Positions 12,538-27,067 of a stretch of 64,000 nucleotides of DNA are shown in pieces. The stretch comes from Diploscapter coronatus (lineage: Eukaryota > Nematoda > Chromadorea > Rhabditida > Rhabditidae), in NCBI GenBank assembly GCA_964036155.1, contig OZ038422.1, positions 32,387,201 to 32,451,200 of the forward strand, read 5' to 3'. Below the pieces are notes generated by a model. The model made no database searches, was not told the origin of the DNA, and worked only from the letters and a program-made list of their open reading frames with translations. Position numbers and translations under genes: made by a program. Position 1 is the stretch's first letter. Each line of letters opens with the position of its first letter.

Positions 12538-15500
12538 TCAGCGGACCAAGAAGCGCTTCGAGTCTTCGGGCTTCTGGTGCCAAATGCCGAGTTTGTTCTT
12601 GAAGACCCTGAAAAATTTCCAAATTTCATAAATATCAATAATTTTGCATTTAGTATGTTTCAAATCGTATATTAAACAAAAAATGCATTTTTACGAATAA
12701 TACTGAGCGAATGGCATTTCAATTTCACTTAAAAAAGGTTGTTTTCAAAATGTTATACTTTTCAAATCGTATTCAAAGCAGACCTGGACAGACTTTGAGC
12801 CAAAACAAAAAATAATAGGGGAGGGTGTATGCAAATCAATTTTTCCTATGAAAGTCGATGCATAGAAATGGTACACAACAAGATTTTCAAGGAAAATTTA
12901 ACATAAAGGGGGTGCACGCTCGTTTGAAGGATCTGGCTTAAGCCTTGCCAGATATGCAAAAGTCCTCAAACAAGCCTTACCATTTCTTGAACTCGTCCCG
13001 ATTGGCGCAGTAGTCCTTGGCGAGATTTTTGAACGCCGTGTACTCCGAACCGGAAGTCACGTCGCATGGGCGCTTCAGTTTCGCGGCTGCCTGAACATTT
13101 TATACTTTTTTGTTTATTTTTTATATTTCTTACTAATCGTTTTTCAAAAAGTATTGGCTTCTTAGAAAGTTTACTCATTCTAGAAGTGGCATAGTGCTAG
13201 AAAAGAGGAAAAAGAATGAACAACTAGAAGTCAATTCTTATCCTACCTCCTTGAAGAGTTGGACGAATTTGACTTTCGCCAAACGAGGCACCACCTCTGA
13301 TATGTCGGTCTGGCCGGCTTCCTGGAAAAATGGATATGTTTCAAGAGTTCTAAAATAAAATTTTTTCAAGGATCAGCGCCCGTATTCGTAAACGCGTCAA
13401 GAAGCTCCCAATGCGTTTATGCATACGGGCACAGATGTTCCTGCACAGCGTTAGATATGCGTGCCAAAAATGATTTCGTTTGAGAATTGTATAATTTCGA
13501 ACCATTGGCAGAGTGCCGCTGCTGGTTTTGATCAACTCAACGGTGTCGTCCGTGGCGTTCCAGTTCATCGAGATCGCCGAGTATTTGTTGGCCTTCGACA
13601 CGTCCTGGGTGTGCTGAAAAGCATTCAGCATTTTCGCTTGTTTGTTAGAAATTTCAAATAAAACAAATTAAAAATTCATTTCTCAGGAATATCTATGAAC
13701 ATGAGCCAAATTTTTCTCATATTCATAATAAAGATTCGATCTAGTATTAAAAGAATTCTCGCCATTCTTCCATTAGCTTTTCTTGGGAAATTGGAGGCAT
13801 AAGTTTTCCAGCAAGAAGTGCAAATTCAATTTCTCGTGTCAAAAACTTGAAGGCCTGAAAATCACCTCAATGAAATGGATGGGAACGAGATGGAGGCTGA
13901 ACGGGGCGGTGGCCTGGAAGCCGGCAATGCGGTCGAACAGCACTTTGCGGATGTGGTCCGTATTGGCACGGGAGCCGATCACCAACGATGACATGTAGAC
14001 CTGCAAAAATATAGGTTTCAGAAAAATATTATAGTGGAAAGTCGAAGCTTAGAAGTGATTAGTCGAGCTTTCTACCTAAAAAAAAAGTGAAAATAAATTG
14101 TATTGATAAGTTTTCGAAAAATCACATTTTGAGGGAAATAATCCAAAAACTGATTCGAGTGGTTTGAGTATTGTAAATGAACAAGTACGTTTCAAGAAAT
14201 TCCTATATTGAAAAGTCTAAATTTTTAATGATTAATAGAGCTATTGTAAATTAAATACCAGATTCCATTGATATGTTTCAAAAACTTATTATTTTGGAGG
14301 AGAAATTTACCAACCGTTGTTTGTTTTTATCACAGTTTTACTTAAAAAATTAACTAAATTTGTATTCAAAATGCATTACGTATGTTTCAAGAATTATTTA
14401 TAATCAATGATAAATTCTAACTTTAGTGGTTTCTCTTTACACTCTTCACAGGATTAGGCAATCAGTTTTTTCAAGCTTATCGGTTTATCAGTTCTATGAA
14501 GTTACTATTCTAGTAAATTAGATTTTCTTTGGAAAATAGTTTTTTTCTTAAAATTTTTCAACTAACACTGGCTCAATAAACTTGTCAACAAATAGTATTT
14601 CTCTAGAAGCTAAAGAGAAATATTTTAGATAAAATATTATTATTTTCGAAAAATCCTATCTATTAACTAACCGGCTCGATGAGATGGCTGAGAAGAGCGC
14701 CCTGGAGACCGAGCAGATTCCACTTGGTGAGTTTGTCGCTGCACGACATCGTCAGCAGTCGCTCGCCGCCCATGATCCCGTCAAACGTCTGCAAAAAATT
14801 TTCAAATTACGCAGCAATTAGGGACATTTTTCTCCTATTAGCTCATTTTCAGAAATAATTTTAAGGACGAAAAAATTAAGAAATTAGGCAGGTTAGGATT
14901 TTTCTTTTAAATAGCTCGTTTTTCCCCGAAAGATACAGTATTTTTCCTTCTTCAATACGTTTTCTTCGTAAAAATTATGAATTTCGAAAAATACACTCGT
15001 GTTTATCTATTCCTGAAGGATCTGAAATAAGTTGCAAAATATGAAAAAGACTGATCTTTCCAGTTATTAATCATGATAGCAAATTGTATCTTTATCACAA
15101 CCACCAAAAACCTATATTTTTAGATGTTGCAACGTTTTCAGACCGCGCAGTTCGAAAACACGCTGCAACGTCTGCACTTTACCGATTCCAGTACAGAATG
15201 TAAGGAAACTATCAGCGCTTTATCATCTCTGGTTGAGAATCAAAAGTGCCTTTAGCTTCGATACAGACTTTACCTGAATACGCTGTTCGGGATCTCCCAG
15301 AATCGTGCCCATTCCTGCAATCATATCATCTATTTTCGTTACGCGACGAGAAAATATTCCAAATAAGCTTAGGCACATTTTTTGAGGTTCACTATATTGG
15401 ATTTTGAAGGAAGATTTCTTTATTTCTTAAAATGAAATTAAGACTTAACATTTCTCCATAATTCAAATATGCTTCAAAGTCCGTATAAAGTGAACAACTT

Positions 15501-18500
15501 TTTCATATAAAATGCACCCAAAACCCCATTGGAATATTTCCTCTAGCCAATCACATAAATGATATGATGTTGGCAAAATTTTGATATGCTTCAAAAATAC
15601 GTTAGAATAGTTGAAAACCGATAAAAAATAATTCTAGTGCCACACAAAATACAATTTATAATAATTAAAAATTAGCATAATCATCATATTTTCTAGATAT
15701 TTTTTTCAATTTCTCTTCAAAAATAAAACTGTTGAAACATTTGTCCCATTTAAAAATATCAAAAGAAACTTTTGATAGAATAAGCTAATTTCAAAGCCCT
15801 ACCTCTGTCGACCTTGTAACGGAGCTTCATGTCAGTGGAGTTTTCCGGCAGAGGGGCCACTTTTTTCTCGTCGCTTCCCGCGGTCGAAATTTCCGTCCTC
15901 ACCTCCGTCATTTCCGCATCTTCGTCTGAAACGTATTCTCATTTCTTTTCCTGTATTTTTCAAATACGCCTCAAAAATGATATTTTCAGATAGGAAAGCA
16001 TAAATTTGGTATTCTGATCACTACCATTAAAAGAGAAAGATTAAATTAAATTATGTTTCAAAAATTTCCAAATTGATTTGCTTTGGATCCATTGGTATTA
16101 GGGTTATTATCAAATTTGTCTCAAACCATTTCAGGTTAGCAAAATTCGAATTCCTACTCTTCTTGGCATCCCCATTTGCAGGTTGTTTGGGCGGCTTGAA
16201 GGAAATACGCGCAGAACCGCAGGGTGGCGACGAGATAAACAGATGCACCGAGAGGTCGGGCTTCAGAGCCAGTTTGCCTGAAATTTGGAAATTGTCATTT
16301 CTAAAAGAGAAGGTGATTTGGATTGGTTTCAAATCACTATGATAAACAAGTAATAAAAATTCAACGCATTATTTGCTGACCATCATCACACCTGAATTAT
16401 AATTTTATCTCAAAAAGAACGTTTCATGTATCTCACAAAAGAATGATTGAAACTTCCGAAATTAACGGATATACTATTAATAGGTTTTCTTGGTTAAATT
16501 ACCGGATTTGGTCATGAAGAAGATGGATTCTGCGCCCTCGGAGAGTTTCTGGATCTCGTTATAGAAGACGCGAATGAGCCCCCTCCTGGCGAGTATCTCG
16601 GCATGACAGTCGGTCACTGCCTCTCCGGTCAGACTCAGCGATTCTCCTAAAAATTCGAGTTTTCGAGGAAAAAAACAATCTATCTTTCCATAACAAAGGA
16701 TAGAACAAAAAAAACCATCTGAATTCTTCTAATTTTCAAAAAATTCTCATCTCTATGACGAAGGACAAGAATGTAGATCGTCTGGCATAACAAGAAATTG
16801 TATCATTTTCATCTCTACGATAAAGAATAGAATAAAAACCGTCCGATATACAAAACAAAAAGCCAAAAGTCTTCAATGATGAAAGATAGGACTATATCTC
16901 GTCTGACAGATATATCGTACCATTGATAGCCTTGGTGCCAGTGGCCAGGGAGAGGAGCTTGACGTTGCCCGTGGACTTGTCTTCGAGGAAGAACGCGGAG
17001 ATCACGTTCTCGGTCGCGTAAATGAGGGGATTCGTCGTGCCCAGCTTGAGGAACAGGTTGTAGGTCTCCTTTTTGAGGCGCTCCTGAAAACATGTTCGCA
17101 TTTTTGCCAAGTTCAGAGCACGGCTATTTTTAGTGGTTAGAAAATCAATCGAGAAATAGGATGCGAAAAGGAGAGAGATTGGCCTAAAATCACTTCTTTC
17201 TTCCCCCATTTTCGACCTCTCCCAGACTTGGGTTTCAAAAAATACCTGGAAATTCTTGGGCTCCTCGATGGCGGTGGACTTGCTGAGAGCTTCATCGCCA
17301 TACGCATCGCACAGAACGGGCAGTCCGAAGAGTGCGCAGCTGGTTTTGGCGCCTTTTTTGGTGGAGCGCTTCTTGCCCTCGATCGTCTTCTCGCCCATCT
17401 CGATCGTACACGAGTACAACTGGATCGGTCTGGAACATATATTTTTAAGAATAAATACAAACCCAGAGATTCGGACTGAAATTTGCTTTCCTACTTTTTT
17501 TTATTTTATTTTTTTTTTTTCAAATTCGATATTTTTGCAAAATACAAATAAAAAATTCTGACTTTTCCTTTCTCCTGCCCGCCACCTTCCTGAACGCGAA
17601 ATCCGGCACGCTCTTGTAGACCTGAAACTTCGCTATTTTTTTGTCATAATTAGATGCAGAAGTTTCGCTCAACGAGAGTAGCAGACTTGCTAATTCGAAA
17701 AGATAGCGTCGTTGCCGAGAAACACTATTGGGAGGAACGCATTGTTTGATTATAAGTATTTTTTGCTGAAAAATGATTTGAATTTATCTAGGTTTGGCTT
17801 GTGAATAATCAGTATGTCATTTCTCAATCTACCAAATATTACTCTTCTTTGAAACCTATCTGAGTCAATTTTTTTGTCTACAAATGGACATCTTCAGGGA
17901 TTTCATCTAGATAGGCATCTTATCATGTAAAATTTAACAAGAATCAAACGGTTTAAAAGGTTTTCTAAGGCCCCCTATATTTACAGACAACTCTTTTTCC
18001 CCATTTTTTCTACATTCCCTACCCTCACTACTTGTCTGTAAATACAAGTAGTCGTTTTGCTGAGTTTTCCGTACCTTGGTGAAGAGCTCCGAGAAGAGAG
18101 TGATGGGGTTCTTGCCCGATCGAGCGATCATCTCCTTCACCTTGTCCGGCAACTGCTCGCTCTGCATTTCGTCTTCCTCGTCGTCCACCATCTGCAGATT
18201 ATTTTCTTTTGTTTCATTTCAATTTTTAAAAGTATTTTTAAATTTTCGAAAAAAAAAACGAACGTCAATATCGGCCGTGAAGTCGACATTTTCCTTCTCC
18301 TTTTTGGCGGGCGCCTCCTTCTTGACGCTCTTGAACAAGTTGAACAGCTTCTGAATTTTCAATTACAAACCAAAAAAAACTTGATTTTTAAGGGAGTATG
18401 AACGCACCCTTAAAATAGCTTTATGAACGATTCAAATTTCAGTTTCTCGTAAATTATAGTAATATTATCAGAACTGAATGAAAAAATAATTTTAAAAAAT

Positions 18501-20064
18501 CGATTTTCTCAGACTCGAAGAGAAAAGTTTTCTAAATCAAGATTTCGAATCAGATCTTGTACTGATCTGTATTTGCTTTTGTTTAGAGGCTTACCGGCAA
18601 GGCCCTGTTGACGCAGGACTGTTTGGAACCCTTCTTGGTGGAGTGCATGCGGCCGTAGAACATCTCGCCATCGATCTCGATCGCCAGCATGTACTGGTAC
18701 TTTCTGGAAACTTTCGTCTTTTCTTCTTTCACTTTTCGAATATGTTTCAACTTTTCGTCATAATGTAATAAACATTAAGGATAATTAGTGAAATATAGCA
18801 AATAAGGCAATAGTGAAATACAATTCAAATACGTTTTAAAAATTCGTGGATTAAACCATTTTTTAATCATAGTATCATTTTAAACATGCGTTTCAAAAGA
18901 ACCTCAAATGAAATTATTTTTCCTAAGAGCCTGATATAATTTCACAAAACATAGCTAAACAAAAATTTCAAAATACGTTTCAGAAACATCAACTTCTGTT
19001 CTCTACAATAATTTTCAGTTGTTGTAGTATTCAAACTCAAAAACACTTCTCGAAACTCGACCCGTAAAAAATAGTGTTATATATCGAAGGAGAAAAGGAG
19101 CATCTTCTTTTTCTCTTTCGAAAAGATGCACTATTTTTTTCTTAGGGTCGAATTTTGAGAAATATGCTCAAAAGATACGAAGTTTTCAATGTCCTATTTA
19201 TTTAGAAGGGAAGAATGCTCTTACTTGTCCTCTCCGACAACCCACTGTTCGCCGAAGACGGGCGCCTCCTTCTTGACCTTGTTGTACATCTCGTAGAACA
19301 GCGAGATTGGATTGGATTTGTGTTCCGTCATGTACGTCTGGATCTCTTCTGGAAGCGTCTCGTCCGCATTCTGAAAATTTGTGGCTCCATAAAAACTTTC
19401 CTCCCAAATCCGGGAATAGAAGAAAAACGAAAAATAATGCATGGGAAGGAATGCTTTACGCTTTTGGAAGGAGAGTCTAAGCAGCAGAAAAATTTTCAAC
19501 CTGTCCATGCGCGAACTGAACCCAGCTACCATCAACGTGTCCGGTGGGCGGGGCGATGTTTCCGGCCGCCGCGTGGAAATTCGCAATGCTCGGCGGCATC
19601 GGCGCGGCACCGGACGCCTGCAAACATTCTCTCATATTTTATATTTGTACTTTTCATTTTTAAATTTTTAGTTTCTATAAAAGTATGTTTCAAATATCTC
19701 ATTTATTAAAGATAGTTTAAACGACTCTAGTTGTCCAAGAGACATTAAATGATAATGCGAAAAAAGAGAAACTTCAAGACTCTGGTAGGTTTCAAAAAGT
19801 CGATGGCACGACAAATTCAAATTATCTTCAAATAAAAAATGCCAGTTTTTAGATATCGAGCAAAAAATATTTCGGTTTTTTCTTCGAATTTCTAAGACTC
19901 ACCAAGTTGATGTTGGCCGCATTGGGATTGTACCAGGGCAGATCGTTGGGCGCGCCGAAGCTCTGGCCGTTGTCCGTCCTGACAAAATAAAAAAAAAATA
20001 TTCTGATTCAATTTTTTTTATTTTCCTACTTCGCAGTTTTGGGGAAGGGGGCGCTAGATTGCAT
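12538..20064 (-). CDS. ADAR: Adenosine deaminase acting on RNA (two dsRBDs, active site intact)
   Basis: Twenty exons close in phase to about 712 residues: 20030-20064, 19903-19978, 19501-19617, 19225-19370, 18595-18703, 18264-18350, 18075-18191, 17563-17621, 17246-17429, 16921-17083, 16503-16646, 16158-16277, 15803-15925, 15274-15314, 14672-14788, 13866-14000, 13503-13613, 13247-13321, 12981-13090, 12538-12607. dsRBD1 is about residues 95-161 ([20 protein letters not shown] ... [10 protein letters not shown]). dsRBD2 is about 213-295 ([20 protein letters not shown] ... [10 protein letters not shown]). The deaminase domain follows: [10 protein letters not shown] with zinc ligand H379 and proton-shuttle E381, SSPPCGSAR with C432, TMSCSDK with C523, then [13 protein letters not shown]. 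An acidic insert lengthens the C432-C523 interval. It converts adenosine to inosine in double-stranded RNA. Several introns contain inverted repeats, listed separately. The ATG follows a TTTTCAG acceptor by 11 bases. Confidence 0.93.
15126..15169 (-). repeat. Short hairpin in an ADAR intron
   Basis: GTTGCAACGTTTTC at 15126-15139 pairs with GAAAACACGCTGCAAC at 15154-15169, apart from two unpaired bases. It lies in the intron 14789-15273, in a patch of higher GC than its surroundings. It could fold in the pre-mRNA; there is no evidence that it is a separate RNA gene. Confidence 0.4.
17978..18044 (-). repeat. Perfect 13-bp inverted repeat in an ADAR intron
   Basis: TATTTACAGACAA at 17978-17990 and its exact reverse complement at 18032-18044 flank a 41-base pyrimidine-rich loop. 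It lies just downstream of the exon ending at 18075 (minus strand) and contains the donor-proximal part of intron 17622-18074. Confidence 0.45.
19044..19166 (-). repeat. Long imperfect hairpin in an ADAR intron
   Basis: Outer arms pair CTTCTCGAAACTCGACCC and a following AAAAAATAGTG block (left) with 19129-19166 (right). An inner stem pairs CGAAGGAGAAAAGGA with TCTTTTTCTCTTTCG. The whole segment folds into one stem of roughly 55 bp with bulges. It lies in intron 18704-19224, between the two exons that encode dsRBD1. Confidence 0.55.
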
Positions 20065-20588
20065 GGCCGCGATCACTGAAAAGTGCAAAAATAATTTTTT
20101 TCTGAAATTCAAATGTTGAAAAAAGGAATAAGAAAAATAAGATATCCATAACGATGCAACGTTCTATCTTTAAAAATAAAACTTGTTAAAAATTCGTTTT
20201 ATTCTTTGCTAACCGATGTACAAAAGGCGTTACTTGTAAAATTTATCCTATTTTAAATTTTACAAACAACGCGTTTAATTTCGAGATAAAATTCGAAAAA
20301 AAAAAAAAAAAAAACGCAAATTTTCTGTCTTAATTTTACACTAGAACTACGGAAAAACGACTAAAAACTGGGTCCCCGAAAATTCACAAAACCACCCATC
20401 ATTTTTAAACTCACAAGTTTGTTCCTACTCTCTACCTTTAAATTTACGATGAATTTAGCAAGTTTTTGGGCGGTTTTGGCGAATTCTACAAGGAGCTTGA
20501 AACCGTGTGAAGGGTTTGCAAAAATTTGAAGATTTGCAAATTGGGGGGCGCGGTTTTAATTTTCGTCGCTTGTGTCGAGAATTGAGCA
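20065..20588. other. Intercistronic region between NDUFS8 and ADAR
   Basis: About 520 bp, AT-rich, with an A tract near 20296-20314 (U-rich in the minus-strand transcript, T-rich in sense). No exon seen. Confidence 0.4.
20076..20078 (-). other. Putative SL2-type trans-splice acceptor of ADAR
   Basis: CTTTTCAG ends 11 bases before the ATG at 20064, about 510 bases after the NDUFS8 stop. Confidence 0.5.
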
Positions 20589-22448
<1,860 letters not shown>

Positions 22449-22965
22449 TTTCGCCTGAAATTTCGAAAATCAATAAAAATCCTCAAAAAATCCCCGAAAA
22501 ATCAACGGAACAACGAAATTCGCGATAAAATCCGGGAAAGTCATATATGAAAAAAAATAGGGTCAAGCCATGTTTCAAATATGAGAAATTGAAAAAGAAG
22601 GTCTCCAGGAGTGAATGTTGAGAAAGAAATTAGGGATTCTGAAAAAGCGAGAGGATTAGAAATGGGGCAAATAAATACAAATATCGAATCAGAGAATTCG
22701 AAAAAATGAAGTGAATTTTGAGGCTTCAAATATTGAATTCTAGAAAAATGACAGTATTTTGAGGAAGTCAAATCTAGAAATGATGTGGCTAAATTTTAGA
22801 AATGAGAAGGAATGATATGTAAAATCGATAAATTAATTTAAAAAAAAAAAAAAAAAATGCTGGAAAATATCCACGCAGATCAGGGAATGACGACGTTGAG
22901 AGAAGGGCGTAACGCGGAATAAATGGAGTGCAATGGTGCGGCGCGGAAAGGGGGAAAAGAATTGA

Positions 22966-23302
22966 CAAGGGAACCTTTTTAGGGTCCCGTGGAGTTTCGG
23001 AACAAGAGTAGGCTCATTTTAAAGAACATAAAATTCGAAGTCGACTCATGTAACTTTTCAATAAAAAATGAAAAATTGAAAAAGCCCCTATTTTCTAGTA
23101 AGCTCCGTAGTACAAAGGATATTGTAGAAATTAACAAACGTTCATTTTTCTATACAAAGAAATCGGTTTTATAAATTAGCCATCTGCTGCAGATATTCAT
23201 TTTTGTTGAAAAAGCTACATGAATCGACTCAGAATTTTATGCTCTTTCAAATGAGCCTACTTCCGTTCCGAAGTTCCACGGGACCCTACAAAGGTTCCCT
23301 AG
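22966..23302. mobile_element. Fold-back element, about 335 bp
   Basis: Arms of roughly 100 bp pair almost throughout. The left arm has GGGAACCTTTTTAGGGTCCC and then GGAGTTTCGGAAC; the right arm carries the inverse with GGGAACCTTTGTAGGGTCCC and GGAACTTCGGAAC. Both continue into AGTAGGCTCATTT and ATAAAATTC. There is no open frame. It looks like a MITE. Confidence 0.65.
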
Positions 23303-24122
23303 TAAGGATAGAATTATTGTAGAATGAGATTATCAAATGCATTTCATACCCTAACTCAAATCGTTATGAGATTGCTCATTTTTCTATGAATCAATGCATT
23401 TTAAGACGAAAGGCGAATTTCCAAGGTGTAAACAGGAATTATCTGCATGATGTTGATCTTCAATATTACCTTTAAAAGTGCTAAAATTCGCGTTTTCATG
23501 AAGATATTTAAATTTCTACTACTTTATTTTATTTTTGACTAAATAAATGATTCTATCACAATAACATAAGATAAAAGGATTTCCCTTCATGATAATAAAT
23601 TATAAACCCGAACAATTAATATTACCAATATTCGGAGCAGAAATATTACATTGCAGAGTCAGTATTTTTCACATGTTGAACCGGTTTTGACATGATGTCA
23701 TGATAAATTCAGAATCTATAGAAGATTAGTTTGATGAATATATGGCACATATTTTCAATCAAAGTGAAACTATACTTATCAAAGGTAGATAATTCTAAGG
23801 CAAATTTGGTCCTAACAGGTTATAGGTTCATTTCACATTTCACCAGTTTAAAATTGGAAAAAAAATGATCGGTGAATATCACCAAAAGTCATGAAATAGT
23901 CCTCTTTCTTAAATGTTATCGCTAAATAAACGAATTGATTCCTAATTTCGGACTTAGCCATCGAATCGAAGGAGAAGTTTAGCATTTTGAAAAAAATCGT
24001 GAGCGTATTTTGACGATATTATTCTTTCACGATTTCACACACCAGAAATTTTGCAAGAGTACAAGGCAGGAAAGGAATAGATATCTTTTCTTATGCTATT
24101 TCATATCTTGTCAAAAAAATTT

Positions 24123-24226
24123 CTGATCGCGAAGTTTGAATTTGTCCAAAATTGCAATAATTATGTTATAATTAACATCTATGCTTTAAGAAGTACGAAA
24201 TTCAAACTTCGTGAATTCCCGATCAG
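24123..24226. repeat. Small inverted-repeat element, about 104 bp
   Basis: Ends CTGATCGCGAAGTTTGAATT and, inverted, CTGATCGGGAATTCACGAAG; the core CGAAGTTTGAATTT pairs perfectly. The middle is AT-rich and non-coding. Confidence 0.45.
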
Positions 24227-24319
24227 CCTTTACATTAATGACCACGAATTTACAGAAAATGTTGCAGTGTGAATTTACAATCGGTTTCCATGATTATTCG
24301 AATTCGAACTAGTTACAAA

Positions 24320-26770
24320 CTAGGGTGGTTGAGCCGGACAACTACAGCTGCACTGCTGTTTCGTCAGCAAATAGACATTATCCGTGAATTGTGCCTGAAT
24401 TTTACATTTTCTTCATAAAAGGATGACTTTACCTCACCTCATTAATATTCTCTACGCCTCCTTGAAAAACATGCTTCATGACCCGGTTGTCGATGTCCGC
24501 TTCGCCCAGAAACTCATAACCATGTTCCTGAATTGGTTGATATTTATGCTATGAAAATGGGAGTTAGGAGAATATCTGGTTGCTGAAAATACAAATTCGA
24601 ACCAACCCAAATCATTGTTATTTTTCAGGACGACAATCCAATTCTTTAAAGTGAGATGAGCATCTCATAGTTTCAGAAACCATAGAATTCGTCATTTGAT
24701 TAAATATAAAATGTATCGATATTCTTACTCGATAGACTGCGGGAACCAATCGAGGACTGCAAGAGTTTGTCGGCTCTCGCAACAACACAGCAGTTGTTAG
24801 ATCTGCACCTCGAGCAGGTACCCACACAAATCTTAAAAAAAGCATCTTTTAAAACTAAGCTTTGATTTTCCAACTTGAAATTATTGCTCCGTTCATTCCC
24901 GACGTATTGTAACAGTTGAATCGGCTCTCCCTTCATACTCGCCAGATTGTGAATCCGGTTATTCTGAAAGATCGATGATTTTTAGTTATTCATTTTTTTA
25001 ATTAAAAATACCACAATGAAAAAGCCTTCAACTTTGCCTTCCCCGCTGGAAGTCACCACTCCCCAGTGTGGAGGTTGTCCATGGGGTGACCTGAAAATAT
25101 CCAATCAGATGATTATGACAAGAGTTTGAAATGACTCGATATATTTTTTCCAAACATTCAATTTGCATAGATAGAACGACAAACCAAATCAAACCCATAT
25201 ATTAGAATTCTAAGTTCGCTTTTTACTACAATAAATTATTCATTAAACTGACTTGGAATTTGAAATTATTTTTAAAATTCATACCATTGGGCGACGTATT
25301 GCACGATCGATTCGTTTCCTCCCTGCTTCAAAGATCCACCCAATACAGTGACCGGATTTTTAGGAAAACTAGGCGAACCCACATCAAATAGGAAATAAGA
25401 GTCGTTTGGAACGATTCCATTGTACTAAATCTTGATAATAATATTTTTCAAATAATAAAATGTTACAAATTTAGCGGTCTGCTCCCCAATATTCTCGATG
25501 CTACTATTAGACGAATCCGGTAAGGAATCTGCGTAGTCGGACAATGAAAAAGACGCCCCAGGTTCGATGGTTATGCCGTTGAATCCCTAAATTTTCACAA
25601 TTGAGTTAAAATCAAGAGCATCATTTTATTGTAAATCTATTTTCGATGATAAATGACTACATTATTTGCAATATCTTTTGTATGGCGATTGAAAATGTGC
25701 ACGACAAACAACTATTTTCATTACTTTGTCAAATCATAGACTAATTTTTTGCTAATGAACTTTTCAGATAGATCAGTTTTAATTCTGGACTTAAAGCCAA
25801 GAGCTATTTAAATAAATTTACTTCTTTATATACCTTTCCAAAGAACCTGCTGAAAGCTATCATAATGGTAGGGAGCAGTAACAGACACGCGAGGATTTTC
25901 AAGAAGACGATCAAAGTTGAGGAACACCCTGAAATTTTTTAAACGTGCGAGTTATTGTGAATACTTTGAGTTAGTAAATCGAGAAAACCAAATTTTAGAC
26001 GCTTGCACGGGTTCGGAAAATTAGTAATTATCTCCGAAATCCGGCTATGAGATGTATCTGTCTCTAAATGCCGGATTATCGGCATGAGCTCAGTAGCTTG
26101 CATTTTTCAATATTAGCCTTATTAGCTTTTATTAAGACTAGGTTGGAAGCATTTTGAATTTGGCTGTCTGTCAAATATGGTTATTCAATATTCGATTGAG
26201 AAGAGCGGAGCTGCTCGTTTATCATAAGTGATTTAATCTAACACTATTTGAAAAGATTAAAATAAGAAACTCTGACCATTCTGAAGTAACCGACAAGAGA
26301 AAGTTGTATTAGTAGCTCTGCGTATCGGATTGGCTGTTACATCTGCGCCAGATTGTGCAGGATCAGGTGCCTAATTTTAACTGTGTAAATGAAGCTATCC
26401 ATTCAGAAAATATCTGATTATATTATCAGTTGAATTTGGCTGAATGCAAAATGTGTTTAACATTGCTATTCTGACGGTTGATTAATATTATATGTAAATT
26501 AAAAATGAATATTTTGGAAACAGTCTCACCTGTTTGGCTTTACCACTAGACGGAATTAGAGGTGAACTCAGATTATCATTGTTTCTATCGTCAACAATGT
26601 TGTTGTTTCTAGCCTCAGTTGTATTGAAGAAATCGTCAGTTATCGAAGGAGAAGGTACATAAGCTTCTAGCTCGTGACCAGGCTAAAATAATGTGGTTCA
26701 GTCTATTTTACTATAAAAGATAGTATAATACCCAATTTGAAAAGTTAAATTTACTATCAGGGTCATCCAT
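24320..26770 (-). CDS. Predicted single-pass membrane protein, family not recognised
   Basis: Eleven exons join in phase to about 396 residues: 26732-26770, 26530-26682, 26277-26370, 25834-25928, 25467-25586, 25285-25424, 25012-25090, 24729-24963, 24593-24663, 24438-24527 and 24320-24394. There is no N-terminal signal. The first 95 residues are polar and Asn-rich. One hydrophobic helix at about 100-121 (LIVFLKILACLLLLPTIMIA) has a Lys inside and suits a signal anchor, giving a type II protein with the large C-terminal part outside. That part has several N-glycosylation sequons, and a Cys cluster reads CVGTCSRCRSNNCC. The end reads CSCSCPAQPP. Exon 24593-24663 is the least certain: two nearby acceptors keep frame. 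I cannot assign a family or function. Confidence 0.6.
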
Positions 26771-26958
26771 TGTTCACAGATTCGTACTCCTAAATTTAGA
26801 TATTTCTATTGAATATTTGAGAATGTCCACATATGTGTGTTAGAGTTATTTATCGGAGATAATAAATAAAACTTCGAAGAATATTATGCAAAATAGTTTT
26901 GAAATAATCGAAAAACTTAGAAACATAAATATAGAGAAACACGCAGATAGCTGTATGA

Positions 26959-26980
26959 GTGTGTGTGTGTGTGTGTGTGT
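26959..26980. repeat. GT dinucleotide microsatellite
   Basis: Eleven GT units without interruption. Confidence 0.9.
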
Positions 26981-27067
26981 TGAAATACGAATGAATAACA
27001 CGAGGGAGGAGAGGGCCGAGACAGAAGCAGAAGAGGAACAGTGGAGGACAGAGATAGTGGCGGCTAA

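Larger units (their letters stand above)
22449..24319. other. Intergenic region upstream of the NDUFS8 operon
   Basis: About 1.9 kb. It contains the operon promoter region, a T/A tract near 22840-22857 and two inverted-repeat elements (22966-23302 and 24123-24226). No convincing exon on either strand. Confidence 0.45.

Noticed and set aside
12790..12975. Patch with a short hairpin around CTTAAG in the last ADAR intron, suspected small RNA gene
   Set aside because: Only a 7-bp stem, and no box motifs or promoter that would support an RNA gene.
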